Shown here: piece by piece, positions 43,963-50,952 of the stretch
Numbering within the stretch: the first letter of the stretch is position 1
Layout: the number at the start of each line of letters is the position of its first letter
Assembly (NCBI GenBank): GCA_015654575.1
Contig: JAATGR010000251.1
Span: 1 to 60,063 of the forward strand
Source of the DNA: Actinomycetales bacterium
GTDB taxonomy: Bacteria; Actinomycetota; Actinomycetes; Actinomycetales; Microbacteriaceae
Length of the DNA: 60,063 bases
Direction: 5' to 3'
The notes under the pieces: generated by a model
The model's database searches: none
The model's input: only the letters and a program-made list of their open reading frames with translations
What the model was told of the DNA's origin: nothing
Position numbers and translations under genes: made by a program

Positions 43963-44916
43963 GTGACGCAACCGACCGCCGCACTGTCGCGTGGAATCGG
44001 GCCTGCTGCCCGCCGGCCCCGGAAGCGTCGGTCGCTCGCGACTCTGTGGATGCTCTCGCCGGCCGGCATCGTCATGGCCGCCGTCACGGTCGCCCCCATC
44101 GCCTTCCTCATCTTCACGTCCTTCACGAACTACAACCAGCGGACGCTGTTCACCGGAGCGTTCCACTTCGTTGGCCTCGAGCAGTACGCGGAGATCCTCA
44201 CCGACTCCGAATTCTGGTGGGCGCTGGTGCGCACGGTGATCTTCACCGTGGCGCTCGTGGCCGGCAGCGTGCTCATCGGTGCCGGACTCTCCCACCTGAT
44301 GACGCGGCTGTCGACGGTGCTGCGCTACGCGGTCACCGTCGTCCTGATCTTCGCCTGGGGCATGCCGAATGTCGCCTCGTCCATCATCTGGACCTGGCTC
44401 TTTCAGCCGCAGTACGGCGTCATCAACTGGCTGCTGACCCAGACGCATCTGTTCGGAGACATGACGGCGACGAACTGGTCGGCAAGTCCCGTCCTCGCCT
44501 GGACCTGCATCTGGCTGCTCGTCGTGTGGCAGGCGGTGCCCTTCCTCGCGCTCACCCTCTACGCGGCCGAGACGCAGGTACCGATCGACCTGAAGGAGGC
44601 CGCCCGGCTCGACGGCGCCTCCGAGGGCACCGTTTACCGGGTCGTCATCCTCCCGATGCTGCGGCCGACGTTGCTGCTGGTGACGATGCTCTCGATCATC
44701 TGGGACTTCAACGTCTTCAATCAGATCTGGCTCGTCTCCTCCGGGGGGCCGGACGGCGCGACCTCCACCCTCGGTGTGTTCACGTACACCACCGCGCTCT
44801 CCGGAAACATGCAGATCGGCACCGGCTCGGCCATCGCCGTCGTATCGACGATCATCCTGCTCGCGCTGAGCGCGCTTTACATCCGCAGCCTCATTCGATC
44901 GGGGGAAGACCTGTGA
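43963..44916 (+). CDS. Sugar ABC transporter permease 1 (DasB/MalF-like)
   Basis: 317 residues from GTG 43963 with GAGGAAAGG upstream. Six membrane helices. EAA loop: DLKEAARLDGASEGTVYRVV followed by ILPMLRPTLLL. Forms the channel with permease 2. Its stop overlaps the next GTG. Confidence 0.92.
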   Translation: MTQPTAALSRGIGPAARRPRKRRSLATLWMLSPAGIVMAAVTVAPIAFLIFTSFTNYNQRTLFTGAFHFVGLEQYAEILTDSEFWWALVRTVIFTVALVAGSVLIGAGLSHLMTRLSTVLRYAVTVVLIFAWGMPNVASSIIWTWLFQPQYGVINWLLTQTHLFGDMTATNWSASPVLAWTCIWLLVVWQAVPFLALTLYAAETQVPIDLKEAARLDGASEGTVYRVVILPMLRPTLLLVTMLSIIWDFNVFNQIWLVSSGGPDGATSTLGVFTYTTALSGNMQIGTGSAIAVVSTIILLALSALYIRSLIRSGEDL

Positions 44917-45803
44917 CCTCTTCACGCGTCGCGACGAACGTCGCCGCTCCACGGCGGCTCCGTGCCCGCCGCCGCAAGGTGCCGTGGATCAGCAGCGTCA
45001 TCGCCGTCGTGTTCTGCGTGGTGTGGATCTTCCCCGTCTATTGGATGGTGAACACGGCCTTCAAGCCGCGTTCCGAGATGCTGAGCTCGACGCCGCACTT
45101 CTTCCCTGAGGTCCCGACGTTCGACAACTTCGTCACCGCGTTCACCGGCGGTGACTTCCTCCTCTTTTTCCGCAACTCGGCCATTGTCGTGGTGGGTGCC
45201 GTCGTGCTCTCGATCCTCCTCGGCCTGTTCGCATCCGCAGCGTTGTCCCGGTTCCGCTTCCGCGGTCGCCGCACCATCCTGGTGCTCATCCTGATCGTGC
45301 AGATGCTGCCGACGACGGCGCTGCTGATTCCGCAGTTCCTCATCTTCAATCAGCTCAACCTGCTGGGCACCTACTGGGGCCTCATCTTCGCCTACGTCGC
45401 CAGCGTGTTGCCGTTCTCGGTGTGGGTGATGCGCGGCTTCTTCACCGCCATCCCGATGGAGATCGACGAGGCGGCGCGGATCGACGGGGCGAACACCTGG
45501 CAGGTGCTCACGAAGGTGCTCTTCCCGCTCGTGATGCCAGGGATCATCGCGAGCAGCGTGTTCGCCTTCATCACCAGCTGGAACGACTACATCATCGCCT
45601 ACACGTTCATGAAGGATCAGTCGGGCTATACGCTGCCGGTCTGGCTGAATTCCTTCACGCAGGTCGTCGGCGGCGACCTCAGCACCGACTACGGCGGGCA
45701 GATGGCCGCTGCGACGCTGTTCTCGCTGCCCGTCGTCGTGTTCTTCATGATCATCCAGCGCAACCTCGTCTCCGGCATGTCGGCGGGCGCGGTGAAGGGC
45801 TGA
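44913..45803 (+). CDS. Sugar ABC transporter permease 2 (DasC/MalG-like)
   Basis: 296 residues from GTG 44913 (GTGA overlap). Six helices, Arg-rich N terminus, EAA loop EIDEAARIDGANTWQVLTKV followed by LFPLVMPGI, ending GAVKG as is usual for MalG-like permeases. No ATPase gene follows; a shared MsiK-type ATPase elsewhere must power the transporter. Confidence 0.92.
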   Translation: MTSSRVATNVAAPRRLRARRRKVPWISSVIAVVFCVVWIFPVYWMVNTAFKPRSEMLSSTPHFFPEVPTFDNFVTAFTGGDFLLFFRNSAIVVVGAVVLSILLGLFASAALSRFRFRGRRTILVLILIVQMLPTTALLIPQFLIFNQLNLLGTYWGLIFAYVASVLPFSVWVMRGFFTAIPMEIDEAARIDGANTWQVLTKVLFPLVMPGIIASSVFAFITSWNDYIIAYTFMKDQSGYTLPVWLNSFTQVVGGDLSTDYGGQMAAATLFSLPVVVFFMIIQRNLVSGMSAGAVKG

Positions 45804-45897
45804 GTCGTTCGATCCGTTTCCGCGGGCTGGTCCGGGGGGAAGGAATAGGATCAGCACAGCGTGCGGTGCCCCGCACCGCGATCACGGGAAGGCAGGC

Positions 45898-47013
45898 ATG
45901 GCGCAGCTTCGGGTGACGACAAAGGCGCTGCCGGAGCACAACCGCCAGCACAACCGGTCACTGCTGTTGCAGACGCTGTTCCACGACGGACCGATGAGTC
46001 GGGCCGATCTTGCGCGCGTCTCCGGACTCACCCGTGTCACGGTGTCGGACCTCGTCGCCGAGCTCACGGCCGACGGGCTGATCGTCGATCTCGGGCAGCG
46101 TCCCGGCGTTCGGATCGGCAAGCCGGCGATGCTCATCGCGCTCGACGAGCACGCCCACCATGTGGTCAGCCTCGACCTGTCGGCCGCCGACGCGTTCACC
46201 GGCGCGATCGTGAGCCTGGGCGGCGACATCATTGAGCGGCTCACCGTGCCGTTGGCCGGCGGCACCGGTGCCGCCGCCGTCGAGAAGGCAATCGCGCTCG
46301 CCGCCGCGCTCGTCGCGAAGTCGGCTGTCCACGTGCTCGGCATCGGCATCGGCACGCCCGGCATCGTCGATCACGCCGGCGTCGTCCGCGAGGCGCCGAA
46401 TCTCGGCTGGGCCGACATCGACCTCGGCGCGGCTTTCGGCGCGGCTTTCGCGGTCCCCGTGCACATTGCGAACGATGCCAATGCTGCCGTGCTCGCGATC
46501 CACACCTTCGGCAAGACCGTCGGCCGAAGCGTCATGCTCGTCGCGATCGGTCACGGGGTCGGCGCGGGTCTCATCGTCGGCGGCGTGCTCGTCGAGGGGG
46601 ACCAGTTCGCCGCGGGCGAGATCGGTCACGTCATCGTCGAGGAGGATGGCGAGCGTTGCGAATGCGGGCGGTACGGCTGTCTGGAGACGGCTGTTGCGGT
46701 GCCGCACATCCGGAGCCGACTGGCGGCCGGTGGTGCTGCGGGCCGAGATGCGGTGCTCGCCGAGGCGGGTACCGCCCTCGGGGTCGGCCTCGCTCCGGTG
46801 ATCGCGGCGCTCGGCCTCGACGAGGTCGTCATCGCCGGGCCGACGGAGCTGCTGGCTGGGCCGTTCCTCGCTGCGGCCCGCGAGACGATCGAGCGTCGCA
46901 CTCTCGCAGCGGTCACGAACGGCCTGGAGCTGCGCCTCGCCGAGGACAGTGATGAGCTCGTGCTGCTCGGCGCGACGGTGCCGGTGCTCTCGCGCGAACT
47001 CGGCATATCCTGA
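45898..47013 (+). CDS. ROK-family transcriptional repressor
   Basis: 371 residues. Winged HTH at about 15-75 (SRADLARVSGLTRVTVSDLV) joined to a ROK sugar-binding domain with GIGIGTPGIVDHAG, ANDANAAVLA, GEIGHVIVEEDG and the zinc motif CECGRYGCLET. NagC/Mlc-type regulators release DNA on binding GlcNAc-6-P or related sugars. It follows the importer genes and precedes nagB. Best candidate for the protein reading the TTAGTAAA sites. A GTGCGG/CCGCAC hairpin lies in its leader (45861-45876). Confidence 0.92.
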   Translation: MAQLRVTTKALPEHNRQHNRSLLLQTLFHDGPMSRADLARVSGLTRVTVSDLVAELTADGLIVDLGQRPGVRIGKPAMLIALDEHAHHVVSLDLSAADAFTGAIVSLGGDIIERLTVPLAGGTGAAAVEKAIALAAALVAKSAVHVLGIGIGTPGIVDHAGVVREAPNLGWADIDLGAAFGAAFAVPVHIANDANAAVLAIHTFGKTVGRSVMLVAIGHGVGAGLIVGGVLVEGDQFAAGEIGHVIVEEDGERCECGRYGCLETAVAVPHIRSRLAAGGAAGRDAVLAEAGTALGVGLAPVIAALGLDEVVIAGPTELLAGPFLAAARETIERRTLAAVTNGLELRLAEDSDELVLLGATVPVLSRELGIS

Positions 47014-47046
47014 TCGACCGGAGCGCGTCCGGGGCGTCGCCCAGAT

Positions 47047-47071
47047 ACAGTTAGTACACTGTTCTTGCAAA
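47047..47071. promoter_or_regulatory. Putative ROK operator, site D
   Basis: TTAGTACACTGTTC with arms ACAGT and ACTGT around TAGTAC (47047-47062), continuing to CTTGCAAA. It begins about 80 bp before nagB. The TTAGTA start and distal CAAA agree with the other sites. Confidence 0.45.
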
Positions 47072-47127
47072 CTCACTCGTCGGTCCGGCGCCCGCGTCGA
47101 TGATCGATTCATCGCTGGAGGTCACCC

Positions 47128-47910
47128 ATGGCTGAGGTCGTCATCGTCCCCGATCAGGCGACGGGTGGCGATATCGCCGCCAGGCGCATCGCCAGCCTGG
47201 TGCACGCCAAGCCCGACGCCGTGCTCGGCCTCGCCACCGGGTCGACGCCGTTGCCGGTGTGGAGCGCGCTCGTCGCGTTGCGGCTCGATCTGGCCCGCGT
47301 CGGCGGATTCGCCCTCGACGAGTACATCGGGCTGCCCGAGGGGCATCCGGAGTCCTACCGGGCCGTCATCACCCGAGAGGTCGTCGAGCCGCTCGGCCTC
47401 GATCCAGCGCTGGTCCACGTCCCGGCCGAGGGACTCAGCGCGAATGCGCTCGCCGGGGCCGGAGAGGCGTATGAGGCGGCGATCCGGGCGGCCGGTGGCG
47501 TAGACCTGCAGATCCTCGGCATCGGTCGCACCGGGCACATCGGCTTCAACGAGCCGGGGTCGTCTCTCGCGTCGCTGACGCGCGTGAAGACGCTGGCCCA
47601 GTGGACGAGAGAGGACAATGCTCGCTTCTTCGACGGCGACGTCGCGCGGGTGCCGCAGCACTGCGTCACGCAGGGGCTCGGCACCATCCTTCGTGCCGGA
47701 CAGCTCGTGCTGTTGGCCTGGGGGGAGTCCAAGGCGGAGGCGGTCGCTGCGGCCGTCGAGGGTCCGGTCACCGCCTCGGTGCCCGCCTCGGTCATCCAGC
47801 TCCACCGGGACGTGACCGTCATCGTCGACGAGGCCGCGGGCTCCCGGCTCCGTTACGCGGACTACTACCGGCAGGCGTGGGATCAGCGCCCCGAATGGGA
47901 TCGTCGCTGA
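47128..47910 (+). CDS. nagB: Glucosamine-6-phosphate deaminase
   Basis: 260 residues. Converts glucosamine-6-phosphate to fructose-6-phosphate and ammonia. Motifs: LATGSTPLPVW, the catalytic region FALDEYIGLP (D64-E65-Y66), GIGRTGHIGFNEPGSS and VTQGLGTIL. Full length for the family. Convergent with nagA. Confidence 0.94.
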   Translation: MAEVVIVPDQATGGDIAARRIASLVHAKPDAVLGLATGSTPLPVWSALVALRLDLARVGGFALDEYIGLPEGHPESYRAVITREVVEPLGLDPALVHVPAEGLSANALAGAGEAYEAAIRAAGGVDLQILGIGRTGHIGFNEPGSSLASLTRVKTLAQWTREDNARFFDGDVARVPQHCVTQGLGTILRAGQLVLLAWGESKAEAVAAAVEGPVTASVPASVIQLHRDVTVIVDEAAGSRLRYADYYRQAWDQRPEWDRR

Positions 47911-47944
47911 GCTCGGTCCGCCGGGTCGTTCCTCGCCGGATCCC

Positions 47945-48898
47945 CTAGGCTCCGGCGACGCCCCCGCGTTCCGCGGCATCGGAGCGCGGGCTCCCGGTCA
48001 GCGCGGCCAGGTCAAGGCCGAGCACCCGGGCGGGCGTCGTGGTGACGGCGGCGAGCGCCTCGTCGCGCGAGACGCCGGCCTCGGCGAGGACCTCCAGCGC
48101 CCGGTCGAGGGTCAGGGTCGAACCCGCGAGTCGATCGGTGCCGGCGACCGTGGCGCGGCCGTTCCGGACGGTCACGGCGAGACCGCCGAGTCGGTACTCC
48201 CCGTCGCCCGCCCCGGTGGCACTCATCGCGTCGGTGATCGCGACGACACGGCCCGGTGCCGCCGCAAAGAGCCAACGCAGATTGTCGAGGCTGACGTGCA
48301 TGCCGTCGGCGATGACCTCGATCGTGACCCGTGAGTCGGCGAGGGCGGCGCCGAGCGGACCAGGCGCCCGCCCGAGGATGCCTGGCATCGCGTTGAACGC
48401 GTGGGTGAGCACCGTCGCGCCGGCATCGAAGGCTGCGTGGGCGATGTCCGCCGTTGCCTCGGTGTGCCCGACCGCCACCACGACGCCGGCGGCGGCGAAT
48501 CGCCGGATCGCTTCGATCGCGCCGGGCAGTTCCGGGGCGATGGTGATCATGCGCAGCACGCCGTCACCGGCCTCGATGAGGCGCGACACGGTCGCAGAGT
48601 CCGGCGGGATGAGGTGGGCGGGATCGTGTGCGCCGTGCCGGCTGGGGGCGAGGAACGGGCCCTCCAGGTGAGCGCCGAGAATGCTCGGATCGGCGGCGGC
48701 CGCGGCTCGGATCGTGGTGAGCGAGGCGACGAGGAGATCGACGGGGTTCGCGACCAGGCTCAGCAGTTGCCACGCGGTGCCGTGCGCGGCGTGCGTCATA
48801 CGCATCCTGATGATGCCGTCCGGTCCGTCCTCGACGCTGCCGCCCCCGCCGCCGTGGGCATGGATATCGATGTAGCCGCCGAAGGGTGCTTCGCTCAT
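47945..48898 (-). CDS. nagA: N-acetylglucosamine-6-phosphate deacetylase, minimal form
   Basis: 317 residues from ATG 48896-48898. Metal and catalytic motifs are present: YIDIHAHGGGGG at the very N terminus, GAHLEGPFLAP, VGHTEAT, THAFNAMPG and AITDAMSATGAGDGEY. Normal NagA is about 380 residues with a small beta-sandwich domain made of about 50 N-terminal and 30 C-terminal residues; both parts are absent here, leaving only the barrel. The start follows the GH20 stop by 4 bp. Removes the acetyl group from GlcNAc-6-P if active. Confidence 0.85.
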   Translation of the reverse strand: MSEAPFGGYIDIHAHGGGGGSVEDGPDGIIRMRMTHAAHGTAWQLLSLVANPVDLLVASLTTIRAAAAADPSILGAHLEGPFLAPSRHGAHDPAHLIPPDSATVSRLIEAGDGVLRMITIAPELPGAIEAIRRFAAAGVVVAVGHTEATADIAHAAFDAGATVLTHAFNAMPGILGRAPGPLGAALADSRVTIEVIADGMHVSLDNLRWLFAAAPGRVVAITDAMSATGAGDGEYRLGGLAVTVRNGRATVAGTDRLAGSTLTLDRALEVLAEAGVSRDEALAAVTTTPARVLGLDLAALTGSPRSDAAERGGVAGA

Positions 48899-48902
48899 GT
48901 CG

Positions 48903-49976
48903 TCACTCCCGCTCCGGCGCCGTGGCCGGTCGCGGCGCCGACATGATCCTGGCAAGTGCCTCGATGCGTGGATACGCCATCTCGCGGATCTCCTCAGGCG
49001 TGGCAATCGTCTCGGTGAACATCGCCGTCTCGATGCCGAGCACGTCCGCCTCGGTCATCCCCGGGATGTGCTCGATGAGCTGGGCGGGGTCCCACCCGGC
49101 TGCCTGCTCCGGTGATGTCGGACCATTGGCCCAAACCAGGCCGAGTCGGTGCCCGGCGTGCGGCTTCATGTCGAGGTAGGCGACGTCAGCCGGTGAGAGG
49201 ATCACCTTCCGGCCATCGGCGACCCAGGCCGCGAGGTGCTCGCCGGCCGGAGGCTCGGGATCGAGGAAGTTCCAGTACTGCGCGACGGTGCACGCCGGCA
49301 ACCCCTCGATGCGGGCGATCTCGTGCCAGCCGATCGGGGTCTTGCCAAGATCGACGACGAGCGAGGTGAGCCGGCGCAGAAACGCCTCGTACTCATCGGG
49401 GTCGGTCACCAGGCTCTCGTCGCCACCGATGTGGATCCACTCGCCCGGGGTCATCGCGGCGACCTCGGTGAGGACGTCGCGGAGGAAAGCATCGACGGTG
49501 TCCGCGGCCGCTTCACCGGTGTCGATCGTCGAGAAGCCGACATCGATGCCGTCGTACGGCTCCGGGCGTGTATCGGCCGGGGCGAGCTCGGGATAGGCGG
49601 TCAAGGCCGCATTGGTGTGCCCCGGAAAGTCCAGTTCGGGTATCACGACGATCCCGCGTTCGGCGGCGTAGGCCACGATCCTGGCGTAGTCGGCCTTGGT
49701 GTAATAGCCGGGTTCCGGCACGGGGCCGCCGCCGACCTGGGTGACGGCGCCGATCCGGGTGAGCTCGGGGCGGGCGTCGATCTGCAGGCGCCAGCCCTGA
49801 TCGTCGCTGAGGTGGAGATGGAAGCGGTTCATGCCGAGCGCGGAGATGTCGTCGAGCACGGCGAGGATCGTCTCGACGGGGAAAAAGTGCCGGGCGACGT
49901 CGAGCATAAAGCCGCGCCACGCGAACCTCGGCGGCGTTGCGGCGTCGGAGGCCGCAGGCCCGTCGAGCCCGGTCAC
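48903..49976 (-). CDS. GH20 hexosaminidase lacking the N-terminal domain
   Basis: 357 residues from GTG 49974-49976, which overlaps the stop of a small upstream frame (GTGA). The catalytic barrel starts at once (PRFAWRGFMLDVARHFF at about 16) and keeps HLSDDQGWRLQI and the catalytic D186-E187 in IHIGGDESLV. The GH20b domain of about 130 residues seen in the paralogue at 40625-42271 is missing. Cytoplasmic; its substrate may differ from that of the longer enzyme. Coupled to nagA. Confidence 0.88.
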   Translation of the reverse strand: MTGLDGPAASDAATPPRFAWRGFMLDVARHFFPVETILAVLDDISALGMNRFHLHLSDDQGWRLQIDARPELTRIGAVTQVGGGPVPEPGYYTKADYARIVAYAAERGIVVIPELDFPGHTNAALTAYPELAPADTRPEPYDGIDVGFSTIDTGEAAADTVDAFLRDVLTEVAAMTPGEWIHIGGDESLVTDPDEYEAFLRRLTSLVVDLGKTPIGWHEIARIEGLPACTVAQYWNFLDPEPPAGEHLAAWVADGRKVILSPADVAYLDMKPHAGHRLGLVWANGPTSPEQAAGWDPAQLIEHIPGMTEADVLGIETAMFTETIATPEEIREMAYPRIEALARIMSAPRPATAPERE

Positions 49977-50119
49977 GCGGCGCGCCGCTTTTCCGTCTCG
50001 GTGACGAGGTTCGGCCGTTGCTCATCCACGAGCATGTCCTGGGGGAGGGTGATCTCCAGATCGAACTCACCGATCGCTGCGGGGTTGAGGCTGGCCTGGG
50101 CGAAGGTGACCGCGGACAT
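49973..50119 (-). CDS. Small 48-residue frame coupled to the short GH20 gene
   Basis: ATG 50117-50119 to TGA 49973-49975, reading MSAVTFAQASLNPAAIGEF and ending in a charged tail. The same frame is open upstream only to a TAA near 50161. Composition looks coding, and the stop is coupled to the GH20 start. I do not recognise it; it may be a leader peptide or the remnant of a larger gene. Confidence 0.4.
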   Translation of the reverse strand: MSAVTFAQASLNPAAIGEFDLEITLPQDMLVDEQRPNLVTETEKRRAA

Positions 50120-50329
50120 CGTGGCATTGCTCCATTCGCCGGCAGGTACGTGCCGGACGATCCGTTATGAACTGGTGGCGCCAGCCTATCCCGCGAGGCC
50201 CGACCACAGCTTGGCCCGCGCCCATGGCGACCGGCTCGCGCCCGCCGCCGCCGGCCTGATGCTGAGTGTTAGGTATGGGTCGGTGCACGACGACCACGGC
50301 GGTGCGGACGGCAGCGTAACCTTGCTTCT

Positions 50330-50411
50330 GATGCAGCTTCCGTTCCCCCAACGGGAGCCTGCCTCTCCGGCCCCCTCCCGCTCCCCCCAGCGACGGAGGG
50401 GGCCTTCTTCT
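50330..50411 (+). ncRNA. 6C-type small RNA
   Basis: Two successive hairpins with C-rich loops. Hairpin 1: GCTTCCGTT (50336-50344), loop CCCCC, AACGGGAGC (50350-50358). Hairpin 2: outer stem GGCCCCCTCC/GGAGGGGGCC (50369-50378, 50395-50404) with inner CGCT-CCCCCC-AGCG, then TTCTTCT. This is the actinobacterial 6C motif (B11 of mycobacteria), whose C-rich loops pair with G-rich ribosome sites. TAACCT at 50317-50322 could be the -10 box, setting the 5' end near 50330. Confidence 0.8.
50369..50411 (+). terminator. Rho-independent terminator of the 6C RNA
   Basis: Perfect 10-bp GGCCCCCTCC/GGAGGGGGCC stem followed by TTCTTCT; it doubles as the second hairpin of the RNA. Confidence 0.8.
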
Positions 50412-50523
50412 GCCATGCCGGGGCGTGTCTCGCGATGACTTGAACGATTCCTCCCATGGTCGCGCAACCTGCCATTAGAGTGATCGCTGTCGCGCTGTGC
50501 GTGACATATCCGGGGGGATCCGT

Positions 50524-50564
50524 CGACGCCCGGGCCTGTGAGCGTCAGCTCGGCCCGGGCGTCG
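50524..50564. other. Strong unexplained hairpin upstream of cspA
   Basis: CGACGCCCGGGC (50524-50535) pairs perfectly with GCCCGGGCGTCG (50553-50564); the loop itself contains GAGC-GTCA-GCTC. It has no T tract and is 127 bp before the cspA start. The stretch 50412-50690 has no convincing coding frame, so this is the main structure in it: possibly part of a long cspA leader or another small RNA. Confidence 0.5.
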
Positions 50565-50690
50565 AATGGTTGCCGGCTGGGGGCACGGAGGCAACTTTTG
50601 TGTCACGTCTCTCGTGCGCGCGCCCGAGGCGGGCTACGGTGGGAGGTCACACCGGTGCAGTGGGTGCCGGCTAGCAAAGAACGGCATTGC

Positions 50691-50897
50691 ATGAGCACGA
50701 CAGGTACGGTCAAGTGGTTCAACTCGGAGAAGGGTTTCGGTTTCATCGCTCCTGATGAGGGCGGCGCCGACGTCTTCGCGCATTTCAGCGCGATCTCCGG
50801 CAACGGATACCGCTCCCTCGAGGAGAACCAGCGCGTCGAGTTCGACGTCGAGCAGGGCCCCAAGGGCCTGCAGGCGGCGAACATCACGGCGATCTGA
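50691..50897 (+). CDS. cspA: Cold-shock domain protein
   Basis: 68 residues. Single cold-shock domain with RNA-binding motifs KGFGFIAP and [10 protein letters not shown] terminus [13 protein letters not shown]. Binds single-stranded nucleic acid and melts RNA structure. No strong ribosome site before ATG 50691, which with the structured upstream region suggests control in the leader. A terminator follows. Confidence 0.96.
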   Translation: MSTTGTVKWFNSEKGFGFIAPDEGGADVFAHFSAISGNGYRSLEENQRVEFDVEQGPKGLQAANITAI

Positions 50898-50911
50898 GGC
50901 ACAACATGGAC

Positions 50912-50944
50912 GAACGGGCCGGGATGCTGCATCCCGGCCCGTTC
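50912..50944. terminator. Bidirectional terminator between cspA and the MprF-like gene
   Basis: GAACGGGCCGGGATG (50912-50926) and CATCCCGGCCCGTTC (50930-50944) form a perfect 15-bp stem with a 3-nt loop, followed by TCCGTCTGTC. Lies between convergent genes. Confidence 0.85.
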
Positions 50945-50952
50945 TCCGTCTG

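Noticed and set aside
47910..47945. Terminator between nagB and nagA
   Set aside because: Only short imperfect CCGG pairings; not strong enough to call.
50265..50276. TTAGGTA-like sequence as a second iron box
   Set aside because: Only one arm is present; there is no inverted partner.
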